Shown here: in pieces, positions 7,709 to 15,335 of the stretch | How positions within the stretch are numbered: the stretch's first letter is position 1 | Layout: each line of letters begins with the position of its first letter | Assembly: GCA_041167675.1 (NCBI GenBank) | Contig: JBEEIB010000466.1 | Coordinates: 1 to 19,034 of the forward strand | DNA length: 19,034 bases | Source: DASTDH01 sp041167675 | GTDB taxonomy: Bacteria; Verrucomicrobiota; Verrucomicrobiia; Chthoniobacterales; JAFAMB01 | Reading direction: 5' to 3' | The notes under the pieces: generated by a model | Databases searched by the model: none | Told to the model about the DNA's origin: nothing | The model's input: the letters and a program-made list of their open reading frames with translations, nothing else | Made by a program: the position numbers and the translations under genes

Positions 7709-8770
7709 CTATTCTTTCTGCCCGACGTTGGCTCCATTCAACGCGACGATGATCTTACCGACCTGGGCATTTGTGCCCATGTAATCATGGGCTGCCGCGT
7801 ATTCCTCCAGCCCAACGAAGACACGATCGATCTTTGGCTTGAAGCGCTCCGATGCTAAGCCATCAAAAATAAATTTCTTTGCCCGCTCGATTGCTCCCCG
7901 ATTCGGCGGAATCCTTAATCTGCAATGGCCGGTAAAATCAAAAATCTTATAACTGGTGTGCAAATTCAGGCCTCGCAAGAAACACGCACCGAGAGGCAAT
8001 GGTGTTGTGTCCTCCATTGCTCCGAGATGTCCGTAGACGATGACGTGCCCAAATCGTTTCGTCGCCCAAACCAGTTCCTCGAGACCGGGGCCGCCCACGC
8101 CATCGTAGATCACGTCGGCACCATCGCCCGCAGTTATATCGAGAACTGCTTCCTGGACATCGTCAATGCCGGCAATAACGACATGATCGGCCCCGGCCGC
8201 AGTCAGGTGTTCTCTCTTCTTCTCGGATCGAGTGACTGCAACAATCTCCGCACCCATTGCTTTGGCCAGTTGAATCGCGGCGATTCCCATCGAAGAACTG
8301 GCGGCGGTAATCATCACATACTGATCAGGCTGCACGCCGGCAAGCTCAACGAAAGCGAAGTACGCCGCAAATAGTCCGCTGTTAACTGCGGCGGCCTGTC
8401 TGGCATTTAGGTTTTGCGGATAAACGAACAAAGCGTCCTCCGGATAAATTGCGGCCTCACCATGGGCCGTGTAGTTTAACAGCGAGACTGCCGGAAACGT
8501 GGAGACACGATCGCCCACTTTGAAGGTTTTGACTTTGGGTCCAACCGACTCGACCACTCCCGCCGCATCGTAGCCAATCCCTGCGGGCAGCACCGGTTCT
8601 TCAAAATAAGAGCCTTCGCGCCAAAGAATGTCGGTTCGGGTCAATGCGATAGCATTCACTCTCATTAAGACTTCGCTGCCGGTCGGCATCGGCAGAAGCA
8701 GCTCTTCCGCTTTTAGTACCTCCGGTCCGCCGGTTTTGTGAAACCGAATTACTCTCACGCTCTTATCCAT
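7709..8770 (-). CDS. Zinc-independent MDR-family alcohol dehydrogenase / quinone oxidoreductase-like protein
   Basis: This is a cytosolic NAD(P)H-dependent oxidoreductase of the medium-chain dehydrogenase/reductase superfamily. It has an N-terminal GroES-like domain (about 1-125) with GGPEVLKAEELLLP and IGYDAAGVVESVGPKV (65-80) followed by VGDRV (85-89). A Rossmann domain follows with ITAASSSMGIAAIQLAKAMG (154-173), AAGADHVV (191-198) and VIYDGVGGPGLEEL (220-233). The catalytic-zinc Cys/His pair expected near the N-terminus and the structural four-cysteine lobe are absent, so it resembles quinone oxidoreductases/enoyl reductases rather than true ADHs. The start at 8770 gives MDKSVRVIRF, the usual first strand; the open frame extends 36 codons further to 8878, but that leader has no family-like sequence. 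It gives 353 residues. The substrate cannot be told from sequence. It is transcribed away from the response-regulator gene. Confidence 0.88.
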   Translation of the reverse strand: MDKSVRVIRFHKTGGPEVLKAEELLLPMPTGSEVLMRVNAIALTRTDILWREGSYFEEPVLPAGIGYDAAGVVESVGPKVKTFKVGDRVSTFPAVSLLNYTAHGEAAIYPEDALFVYPQNLNARQAAAVNSGLFAAYFAFVELAGVQPDQYVMITAASSSMGIAAIQLAKAMGAEIVAVTRSEKKREHLTAAGADHVVIAGIDDVQEAVLDITAGDGADVIYDGVGGPGLEELVWATKRFGHVIVYGHLGAMEDTTPLPLGACFLRGLNLHTSYKIFDFTGHCRLRIPPNRGAIERAKKFIFDGLASERFKPKIDRVFVGLEEYAAAHDYMGTNAQVGKIIVALNGANVGQKE

Positions 8771-8900
8771 AAAAGGATCGATCCTGAAGACTCTGACGGA
8801 CTCGCATTGTAAACATTCACTATAGATGCGACGGTTTCTTGCGCCTACTCTCAGAACGGATCGTTTGTATTCACTCAAAGGGGCTACCAGGAGGACGAAT

Positions 8901-8930
8901 AGTAATCAGTGATCGGTTATCGGTATTGGT
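8901..8930 (+). repeat. Left arm of a degenerate inverted repeat
   Basis: AGTAATCAGTGATCGGTTAT followed by CGGTATTGGT matches, with gaps, the reverse complement of bases 9076-9119. The arms are about 145 bases apart. Confidence 0.6.
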
Positions 8931-9075
8931 TGTGGGCGAAACGCACCCATAATTGGTAGAGCGAAAGCCCGACTACGTAAAACCGATGATCGTCGATTCC
9001 CGATGATTTCTGCCCCCTTGATGATCGCTGCTCGAAAACGCGTACCAAACGTATACATCTTCTAGATCCCGTACT

Positions 9076-9119
9076 CACCAATCACTGATTACTGATCACC
9101 GATTACTGATTACTGATTA
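9076..9119 (+). repeat. Right arm of the inverted repeat, made of degenerate ACTGATT/ATCACCG heptamers
   Basis: The units run ATCACTG, ATTACTG, ATCACCG, ATTACTG, ATTACTG, ATTA: an almost perfect seven-base tandem. The reverse complement of this arm contains AGTAATCAGT, GATCAG and ATTGGT, as in the left arm at 8901-8930. The look is of a short dispersed element of REP or MITE type; copy number elsewhere is unknown. Confidence 0.6.
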
Positions 9120-9390
9120 GCTGTCGGCTTCCCGCCCCTCACCCTATTGGGTGATCGCCTGATAGCTACTTTGAGCCAAGCGAAACTGCCCGTTGTGACG
9201 ATAGAGAGTGAATTCAGTAACCTGCTAAATTGTTTGCGGGGACGCTGATAATTAATCGAACTTTGGGTACCGGGTAGCGACACAATTGCGCTCTGCCAAT
9301 GCGCAGGGCACTGACTAAACCATCGGCGAATAAAACACTCGAACTGCGACCGATCCCGATAGCCGCTTTGTTTTGCTTACCGATCAAATC

Positions 9391-10032
9391 ATGACCTCTT
9401 CTGTTACTGATCAGAAAATCCGAATCCTAATTGCGGATGATCATCCGATTTTTCGCGAAGGGCTTACTACCATTCTTTCGCTGCAAAAGGATATGAAGGT
9501 GGTGGGTAAGGCCAGCGATGGAGAAGAAGCTTGCCGGCTCTATGACCAGCTTTCGCCCGACGTCCTGATCCTCGACCTCCGGATGCCAAAAAAAGATGGC
9601 CTTGAGGTTGTGAGGGAACTCATGTCACGGGCGCCGCGACCCCGGCTCATTGTGTTGACCTCTTCTGAGAAACCGGAGGATCTTCGGCGCTCACTGACAG
9701 CAGGAGTTAAAGGCTATATTTTGAAGGGAACCGAGCCGCGGCAGATTTGGAATACCATTCGCGAGGTTTACGCCGGCAACTCTTCGCTTCCCGATGAAGT
9801 CGCCGCCAAACTGGCAGACTCTCTAGCTCACCTGCAACTGTCCGAACGTGAACTTCAGGTCCTCGACCAGATGGCGCTCGGTAAAAGCAACAAGGAAATT
9901 GGACAACAACTCTATATCAGCGAATACACGGTAAAGAACCACGTAAAATCTGTTTTGAAAAAGCTGAACGCCTTTGGTCGAACGGAGGCAATTGCCATCG
10001 CTCATGAACGCGGGCTGATCAAAACGCCTTAG
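9391..10032 (+). CDS. NarL/FixJ-type response regulator
   Basis: This is a cytosolic DNA-binding response regulator. The receiver domain begins IRILIADDHPIFREGL with the acidic pair, carries the phospho-acceptor Asp in LILDLRMPKKDG, the switch Thr in IVLTSSE, and the conserved Lys in YILKGTEP. A C-terminal LuxR-type helix-turn-helix follows: LSERELQVLDQMALGKSNKE, then a segment with YISEYTVKNHVKSVLKKLN. The start chosen is the ATG at 9391 (213 residues); an upstream TTG at 9373 is possible but less likely. No SD is visible. The sensor kinase gene follows 116 bases later and is the likely partner. The target is not visible in sequence; the adjacent RND operon is an attractive candidate. The receiver is about 60% identical to that of the regulator at the right end of the window. 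Confidence 0.93.
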   Translation: MTSSVTDQKIRILIADDHPIFREGLTTILSLQKDMKVVGKASDGEEACRLYDQLSPDVLILDLRMPKKDGLEVVRELMSRAPRPRLIVLTSSEKPEDLRRSLTAGVKGYILKGTEPRQIWNTIREVYAGNSSLPDEVAAKLADSLAHLQLSERELQVLDQMALGKSNKEIGQQLYISEYTVKNHVKSVLKKLNAFGRTEAIAIAHERGLIKTP

Positions 10033-10148
10033 TTGGTTTGGCTACCGCTATCGCTCGAGGTCGAAGCGACGGCGGAGCACCAGTATCATCGTTCACTTGC
10101 CGATAGAGCGTAATATCGAATCTTACAGAGAGCTGGCTTTCCCGGTCT

Positions 10149-11789
10149 ATGTTGGACCGTACAACGGAGAGCAAGGTCACCAAATGGCGCCAGAACGAAC
10201 ACGCCGAATGCCCGTTTCCAATGAAGCCTAGCCAGACCCATCCATTTTGGCGCTCGGCAGCGCTCTGTTTCCTTAGCTCGGTTGCTCTGGCCTCAGTGAC
10301 CTTTGTTTGCTTTCGACTCCATGATCTTCCCGCAGCGGCGGCCCTTCTCTATATGGTTATCATCGTCCTGGTATCCCTCCAGGGGCGATTGATTCCGGCA
10401 ATCTTTGCGTCATTCGTTGCCGTTTTTTGTTTGGACTACTTCTTTATTGTTAAGCCGGTCTTCCGAGTAGCGTTGGCCGAGACTCTGGACGTGGTGGCAC
10501 TGGTTGCCTATTTGACCACGGCGTTAGTCGTCACCGGCCTGCTGTCCCGAGTACGCAAGTCGTTCCAGCAGTTGCTCCGCAGCGAGGCTCGGCTCGCGGA
10601 AAGCGAACAGCGGCGTGCGGCCCAACTAGCCAAAGCGAACGAAGCACTTCGCGCATGTCTGGATAGGCTCGCGCAGGTCCCTGAGCTGGATGACTTTCTT
10701 GGACAAGTCATGGCCGCTATCACGAGGCAATTGGGTGCTTTCTTTTCCACCTTGCGAATGCTTAATGTAGAGCAAAACCGATTGACGTTGGAACTCGTCT
10801 TCCAAGAAGATCGGGTACTGTCGCCGATCGAAGCGGGATTCCCGGAAGCGTGGCGATCCGTATCGCCAGACGAGCAACATCTCGCCGCCTATCAGGCTCA
10901 GCCAACCACGGTGACCCGACTGCTCGATCCGCAGTCGCCAACACCGGAGGGCCTGCGCGATTACCTGCTTGGACTCGGGATAAAGACAGGATTGATTATT
11001 CCACTGGCCTCGGGCCGTCAGATGCACGGTTTAGTAGCGTTGTATTTCAAAGCGGAACGCGATTTTGACCAGGAGGAGCTCGAAATTGCGCGAGCGTTAG
11101 TCACGCAGGCTGCCTTGGCCATTCATCTTACTCGGTTGGCTAAAACCGCCAGACAATCTGCCGTCTTGGAGGAACGCAATCGATTGGCCGGGGAGATTCA
11201 CGATTCACTCGCGCAGAGTTTTGCCGGGATCTCCATGCAACTATTCGCCGCACAGGAGGTCATCGAATCAATCGACGACAATGGCCTCGGCTATATCGAA
11301 CGAGCAAACGACCTGGCGCGTTTCGGTTTAGCCGAAGCCCGACGTTCCGCGCTCAGCCTGCGATCAGATATTATAGAGGAGTCAGGACTAGTCGAAGCAC
11401 TGCAAATGTTGGTCGAACGTTCGAGTATCCCGGGTCGGTTACGCTGCAATTTTCGATCAAACGGCGTACGGAAAGAAAGCTTACCCCTTCACATCCAACA
11501 AGATTTCCTTCGCATTGCTCAAGAAGCGATCAGTAACGCGCTTCGCCACGCCAAGCCAACTGTCATCAGTGTTAATCTTCGATTGGATTCCCCGAATCTT
11601 ATCCTCGAAATTAGAGACAACGGATCGGGAATCGACAACACTCGCCTGGAAAACGGAGAAGGTTTAGGACTGGGCAACATGCGCGACCGGGCGAAAACTC
11701 TGGGCGCTGAACTAGACATTCGAACGGCGGATGGTCGTGGCACCAGCATCATCGTCCGATTACCAGTCGATCCATTTCTCGGTCACTAG
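10149..11789 (+). CDS. Membrane sensor histidine kinase (DUF4118-like, GAF, HisKA_3, HATPase)
   Basis: An inner-membrane kinase expected to phosphorylate the upstream NarL-type regulator. Of 546 residues, about 35-135 hold closely packed hydrophobic helices resembling the KdpD-type DUF4118 membrane module (AAALLYMVIIVLVSLQ, FASFVAVFCLDYFF). A charged coiled coil lies near 135-170. A GAF-like domain spans about 175-330, with GLIIPLASGRQMHGLVALYF. The HisKA_3 dimerisation box is LEERNRLAGEIHDSLAQSF, with His351 as phospho-acceptor. The ATPase has an N box EAISNALRHA (459-468), G1 DNGSGI (490-495), G2 GEGLGLGNMRDRAKTLGA (503-520) and GRGTSIIVRL. A periplasmic sensing domain is absent, so the cue is probably membrane-borne or bound by the GAF domain; this is inference. 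An alternative start is Met25 at 10221. Neither has an SD. The stop codon lies at the edge of a large palindrome. Confidence 0.93.
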   Translation: MLDRTTESKVTKWRQNEHAECPFPMKPSQTHPFWRSAALCFLSSVALASVTFVCFRLHDLPAAAALLYMVIIVLVSLQGRLIPAIFASFVAVFCLDYFFIVKPVFRVALAETLDVVALVAYLTTALVVTGLLSRVRKSFQQLLRSEARLAESEQRRAAQLAKANEALRACLDRLAQVPELDDFLGQVMAAITRQLGAFFSTLRMLNVEQNRLTLELVFQEDRVLSPIEAGFPEAWRSVSPDEQHLAAYQAQPTTVTRLLDPQSPTPEGLRDYLLGLGIKTGLIIPLASGRQMHGLVALYFKAERDFDQEELEIARALVTQAALAIHLTRLAKTARQSAVLEERNRLAGEIHDSLAQSFAGISMQLFAAQEVIESIDDNGLGYIERANDLARFGLAEARRSALSLRSDIIEESGLVEALQMLVERSSIPGRLRCNFRSNGVRKESLPLHIQQDFLRIAQEAISNALRHAKPTVISVNLRLDSPNLILEIRDNGSGIDNTRLENGEGLGLGNMRDRAKTLGAELDIRTADGRGTSIIVRLPVDPFLGH

Positions 11790-11851
11790 TGCACCAAGTC
11801 TGAGGCTCGTGTAGCAGCACTGCTATACGAGCCTCAGACTTGGCGCGCTAG
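11786..11851 (+). repeat. 66-base near-perfect palindrome overlapping the kinase stop codon
   Basis: The arms pair from CTAGTGC at the left edge to GCGCTAG at the right edge. The core stem is CCAAGTCTGAGGCTCGTGTA with GCAG beyond it, against its reverse complement, with one G/A difference in 24 positions. The outer part has one mismatch (A/C) and one G-T pair. The centre is CAGCACTG. No T-run follows, so it is not a classic rho-independent terminator, although it could stop or stabilise the kinase mRNA 3' end. A REP-like dispersed element is an alternative. Confidence 0.75.
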
Positions 11852-11896
11852 CCCGCAAGGTAATAGACTCAGCTTCCAGCTGCGAGGTTGCTTTTT

Positions 11897-11950
11897 ACAA
11901 GAGCGCGCAAAGACAGATTTTTGAACAGGAGATCGCAGAGGTCTCAGAGA
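11897..11950 (+). repeat. Left arm of a 54-base inverted repeat
   Basis: Starts ACAAGAGCGCGCAAAGACAG and ends GTCTCAGAGA. It equals the reverse complement of 12224-12277 with one difference in 54 (G at 11941). Beyond the arm the symmetry continues weakly to a shared TCTAGAGT. Confidence 0.85.
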
Positions 11951-12071
11951 AGGTAAGGGGTCTAGAGTCCGGAGTAAGAGAGTTGCTTGTTCGGTTATAG
12001 GCCCTAAACCATCAGATTGAGATCTGGTTTGCCCGGTTATTGTTGGGCTGGATCGACCCGGTGAGCGCGAA

Positions 12072-12103
12072 TTTTTTTCGGGTGGACATCCGCCCGAAAA
12101 AAA
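12072..12103 (+). terminator. Bidirectional rho-independent terminator-like hairpin
   Basis: T7-CGGGTGG-ACAT-CCGCCCG-A7: a seven-base GC stem (one G-T pair) closed by a four-base loop, with T7 on one side and A7 on the other. Each strand therefore reads as a stem followed by a U-run after a preceding A-run. It lies midway between the 54-base inverted repeats, between the kinase and the efflux operon. Confidence 0.65.
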
Positions 12104-12173
12104 CCAAAAACACTACGAATACGTAACCTGAAACAACTACAGTGTTACCGATGTTCAGACTGCGCCCGATTGC

Positions 12174-12210
12174 CGCATACTGACTACTGCATATTGCATA
12201 CTGCTTACTC
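12174..12210 (+). repeat. Low-complexity CATACTG/CATATTG repeat
   Basis: Units GCATACTGACTACTGCATAT, TGCATACTG and CTTACT repeat the ACTGCAT theme. It lies inside the 54-base inverted-repeat pair and resembles in style the ACTGATT heptamers near 9076-9119. Confidence 0.45.
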
Positions 12211-12223
12211 TAGATTTAGTTCC

Positions 12224-12277
12224 TCTCTGAGATCTCTGCGATCTCCTGTTCAAAAATCTGTCTTTGCGCGCTCTTGT
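12224..12277 (+). repeat. Right arm of the 54-base inverted repeat
   Basis: Starts TCTCTGAGATCTCTGCGATC and ends TTTGCGCGCTCTTGT. It is the reverse complement of 11897-11950 with one mismatch; the two arms enclose 273 bases with no coding potential. No flanking target-site duplication is obvious. Confidence 0.85.
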
Positions 12278-12365
12278 GGTATCCTGCTCTCGCCCTACCC
12301 TTACCTTAGTGAATGCCTAATCCATTAGGGTAGGCATAAAGCACTCCTTCCGCCTATAGCGATGC

Positions 12366-12389
12366 GACGCGGCTACTAGTAGAGTCGTC
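12366..12389. promoter_or_regulatory. Candidate operator palindrome
   Basis: The perfect ten-base palindrome CTACTAGTAG (12373-12382) is framed by matching GACG and CGTC with three unpaired positions between them on each side. It lies about 210 bases upstream of the first adaptor start. Binding by a regulator is a guess from symmetry alone. Confidence 0.3.
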
Positions 12390-12586
12390 GGTACAGTGAG
12401 ACATGGGCGGCTTTTTCCGATCCTGTTCGGCCGCAGCGAATACAATTTTGAGGACTCCGAGTCAACGGATCCGAGTGATGCAAGAGAGCAGCACCATCAA
12501 TTCTTTGACCCCGAACCCGGCTAACCCAATGACGGCTGCAGCTCCGCTTGAGCCATTAGTTAGTTTGGGCGGAGAAAAAATCGAGC

Positions 12587-12594
12587 GGGGGGAG
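12587..12594 (+). promoter_or_regulatory. Strong SD that decides the first adaptor's start
   Basis: GGGGGGAG ends six bases before the ATG at 12601. The open frame begins 66 codons earlier at 12403, but only the 12601 start has this signal and gives a short basic N-terminus followed directly by a membrane helix. Confidence 0.6.
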
Positions 12595-12600
12595 CAAACG

Positions 12601-13830
12601 ATGAGCGTAAGTAACTTGAAGATAGGCGGAACTCAAGAGCACAAAACCGCTCGACCAAAGACGAAGACGAAACGAATAATCGTTTTCTTTGCCGCCGGCG
12701 CCATAGTTTGTATCGCAATAGCCCTCGTTTCACGTCAGCTGCGCTCGGCTAATCCCCAAGTTCTTCAGTCGCCAGCGTCAGCAGAGATGACTGTCAGCGT
12801 CGTCCATCCGGAGAAGGTGTCTTCGACGGTTATCCTGGATTTGCCCGGGCAGCTGCAAGCCTATACCGATGCACCAATTTTCGCCCAGACGAGTGGCTAC
12901 CTGAAAGCGTGGCATTTTGATATTGGGGCTAAGGTAAAGGCCAATGACATACTGGCTGAGATTGACACACCAGAGGTTGATCAAGAGCTGGCCCAGGCTA
13001 AGGCCCAACTCCAGGTCGCCCAGTCAGCTCTCCAGCTGTCTCAAGTCACCTATCAACGTAATCAGGACCTTTTTAATCAGAGGGTTATTGCTCCACAGGA
13101 TCTTGATACGGCGGCTGACACCTATTACGAAAACCAGGCAACGGTAGCGGCAGACGAGGCTAATCTTGACCGGCTCAACGCCCTCGAAGCGTTTAAGCTC
13201 GTGCGCGCACCATTCGATGGCATCGTCACAGCGAGAGATATCGATATCGGGGCATATGTTGCCGCGGGTTCCGGCACTCAGCTCTTTCGCGTAGCGCGGA
13301 CTTCGCCATTGCGCATTTATGTTAACGTGCCTCAAGAGTCCGCGCAGCTAGTAAAAATCGGCGTCGAGGGAGATCTCACTGTGCCTGAATTCCCTGGCCG
13401 AATATTCCCGGCCCACGTCACCAATGCGGCCGGTGCAGTCGATCCAATCGCCCGTTCCTTGCAAACCGAACTACAAATTCCAAACGAAACCGGTGAACTG
13501 CTTCCGGGCGCCTATGCCGAAGTAAGCCTGAGACTCAACGGTGACAGAGGCTTGGTCACGATCCCATCCAATGCGTGGCTTTTCCAAAGGGAAGGGGCAA
13601 CCGTCGGGGTAGTTCACCCTGACGGAACGGTAGAGATCCGAAAGGTTACAATCCATCTTAATCTGGGTAACAAACTAGAAATTTCCCAGGGGTTGTCTGA
13701 TTCGGACCAGGTAATAGTGAACCCCTCAGATGGGTTAGCCAAAGGCATGAAAGTCAGTGTGATCGAACCAAATCAGCCGCCACGTACGGCACATTCCCTA
13801 ACCACTCCGGCACCACATGGCCAGTACTGA
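12601..13830 (+). CDS. RND efflux periplasmic adaptor (membrane fusion protein), first copy
   Basis: This is an HlyD/AcrA-family adaptor expected to bridge the inner-membrane RND pump and an outer-membrane channel. From the ATG at 12601 it has 409 residues. A basic N-terminus (KTKTKR) precedes one hydrophobic helix at about 26-44. The lipoyl half-motif includes APIFAQTSGYLKAWHFDIGA (91-110), with KVKANDILAEIDTPEVDQEL after it. An alpha-helical hairpin follows at about 125-195 (AQAKAQLQVAQSALQLSQVT). The second lipoyl half is FKLVRAPFDGIVTARDIDIG (198-217). Beta-barrel and membrane-proximal domains follow, ending ISQGLSDSDQVIVNPSDGL. There is no lipobox cysteine, so anchoring is by the helix. 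A paralogue follows 207 bases later. It may alternatively start at 12403 (475 residues), but that extension has no recognisable signal. Confidence 0.92.
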   Translation: MSVSNLKIGGTQEHKTARPKTKTKRIIVFFAAGAIVCIAIALVSRQLRSANPQVLQSPASAEMTVSVVHPEKVSSTVILDLPGQLQAYTDAPIFAQTSGYLKAWHFDIGAKVKANDILAEIDTPEVDQELAQAKAQLQVAQSALQLSQVTYQRNQDLFNQRVIAPQDLDTAADTYYENQATVAADEANLDRLNALEAFKLVRAPFDGIVTARDIDIGAYVAAGSGTQLFRVARTSPLRIYVNVPQESAQLVKIGVEGDLTVPEFPGRIFPAHVTNAAGAVDPIARSLQTELQIPNETGELLPGAYAEVSLRLNGDRGLVTIPSNAWLFQREGATVGVVHPDGTVEIRKVTIHLNLGNKLEISQGLSDSDQVIVNPSDGLAKGMKVSVIEPNQPPRTAHSLTTPAPHGQY

Positions 13831-14037
13831 CCCGCCACGCGGTAAACCGTTGCTCACTAATCTCAGAATTGGCGAGGAATACAGGGTAGCTCATTCGGGT
13901 GGGATAAAAGCGCTCGTTCCGGTAAAAGCATATAAGCGCGAAAGATGTTAGTAAATCGGACGACCGCAAGATAGGTCAGTGACCGAGCGACGGTTCGGAA
14001 AGGATCTGAACTGGCTATAAAGTGGAGATTAACTTAG

Positions 14038-15246
14038 ATGGCAGAATCGGTAAGTCAGAACACTTCGAACGAAGCGGAAGTTTCGTCTGGCCCTTCGCTC
14101 AAGCCTAAAGAAAAGAACCGGCGAAAGCTCCGGTTCTTCTTCTTCGCCGCAGGAGCGCTATTTATCGGCGTTGCCACGCTCGGAGTTTATACGCGCAACA
14201 CATGGACAGCGCAGCTTCAGCAACGCACGAACCAAGCTGCGCAGATGGTGGTGCAGGTCACCCATCCAGAGATGGCCGTCGGCATGATACACCTTCAGCT
14301 ACCCGGCCAGGCGATGCCTTATATCGACGCGCCGATCTTTGCTCAGACCAGCGGCTACCTGAAGAAGTGGTATTTTGACATTGGCGCTAAGGTCAAGGCC
14401 GGTGCTGTTCTGGCCGAGATCGATACGCCCGAGGTGGATCAACAACTGGCGCAAGCCCAAGCCCAGCTCAAAGTAGCACAGGCCGCTCGTAATCTAGCCG
14501 AAGTAACCTACACGCGAGACCAAACTCTCTTTAAAACCAATGTTATTGCTGCACAGGACTTCGATACCGCGGCCGACAACTATGCGGGAAGTCAGTCCAC
14601 CGTAATTGTCGATCAAGCTATAGTTAATCGTTTGGCAGCTTTGGAAGCATTTAAAATCGTTCGGGCTCCATTCGACGGCATTGTAACGGCGCGGAATACC
14701 GATATTGGAGCATTCGTGCCGTTGGGCTCAGGAACTCAACTTTTCCGGATGGCACGAAATTCACCTCTGCGGGTTTACGTGGTCGTACCACAGGCCTTCT
14801 CATCGTTTGTGAAAGTCGGCGGGCAAGCAGAGCTTGCGGTCAACGAGTACCCGGGGCGAACGTTTCCGGGGCATGTAGTGGGAACGGCCGGGGCCATCAA
14901 TTCGAGCACCAAAAGACTCTTGACGGAATTAGACGTACCCAATCCAACGGAGGAGCTTCTCCCGGGCTCATATGCGCAGGTGACATTGCAGCTCCAAACT
15001 GACAACGGCGGCGTTATGATCCCGCCGCGAACGTTGCTGTTTCAATCCGGAGCGCCCGCGGTCGGCGTGGTTCATCCGGATGGTAAAGTCGAAATTCGGA
15101 AAGTTAGTATCAATCGAGATCTGGGAGACAGGCTAGAGATTTCCAAAGGCCTATCAGAATCGGACCAGATCATCGTCAATCCTTCGTCTGGCCTGGTAAC
15201 CGGGACGGTTGTCACGATAGCGAACCCAACGTCAGAATCGATGTAG
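14038..15246 (+). CDS. RND efflux periplasmic adaptor, second tandem copy
   Basis: This is an HlyD/AcrA-family adaptor of 402 residues, clearly paralogous to the preceding gene and nearly collinear with it. A long charged N-terminus (about 1-30, ending KEKNRRKLR) precedes a membrane helix (FFFFAAGALFIGVATLGVY). DAPIFAQTSGYLKKWYFDIG, KVKAGAVLAEIDTPEVDQQL, FKIVRAPFDGIVTARNTDIG and ISKGLSESDQIIVNPSSGL match the first copy almost word for word. The N-terminus, the helical hairpin and the C-terminal tail differ most. GGAG about ten bases upstream supports the ATG. The permease gene starts 89 bases after its stop. Two adaptors with one pump may form a mixed hexamer, may be used under different conditions, or may be a recent duplication under divergence; sequence alone does not decide. 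Confidence 0.93.
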   Translation: MAESVSQNTSNEAEVSSGPSLKPKEKNRRKLRFFFFAAGALFIGVATLGVYTRNTWTAQLQQRTNQAAQMVVQVTHPEMAVGMIHLQLPGQAMPYIDAPIFAQTSGYLKKWYFDIGAKVKAGAVLAEIDTPEVDQQLAQAQAQLKVAQAARNLAEVTYTRDQTLFKTNVIAAQDFDTAADNYAGSQSTVIVDQAIVNRLAALEAFKIVRAPFDGIVTARNTDIGAFVPLGSGTQLFRMARNSPLRVYVVVPQAFSSFVKVGGQAELAVNEYPGRTFPGHVVGTAGAINSSTKRLLTELDVPNPTEELLPGSYAQVTLQLQTDNGGVMIPPRTLLFQSGAPAVGVVHPDGKVEIRKVSINRDLGDRLEISKGLSESDQIIVNPSSGLVTGTVVTIANPTSESM

Positions 15247-15335
15247 CAAGCACTGACCCCAACATCATGATCACGTTATTTTCGGCGGGAAGCTGCGGTG
15301 CGCGGCCAGCCCAAGTTTAAAGGAGCAACCATCGC

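Larger units (their letters stand above)
8771..9390. other. Divergent intergenic region with repeats
   Basis: These 620 bases separate the minus-strand oxidoreductase from the plus-strand response regulator and must hold the promoters of both. They contain the inverted heptamer repeats listed separately, a CACCC-TATT-GGGTG hairpin at 9140-9153, and TGCGC/GCGCA symmetry near 9288-9305. I see no gene and no confident -35/-10 pair. Confidence 0.5.
12278..12600. other. Upstream region of the efflux operon
   Basis: It holds a hairpin with arms ATGCCTA/TAGGCAT at 12313-12337 and an operator-like palindrome at 12366-12389. The adaptor reading frame is open from 12403, but its first 66 codons look unlike the family and precede a strong SD, so I treat this part as leader. 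The operon promoter should be here; I cannot place it. Confidence 0.45.

Noticed and set aside
12403..12600. N-terminal extension of the first adaptor
   Set aside because: It places 66 unmatched residues before a strong SD and ATG; no signal peptide or lipobox is seen in it.
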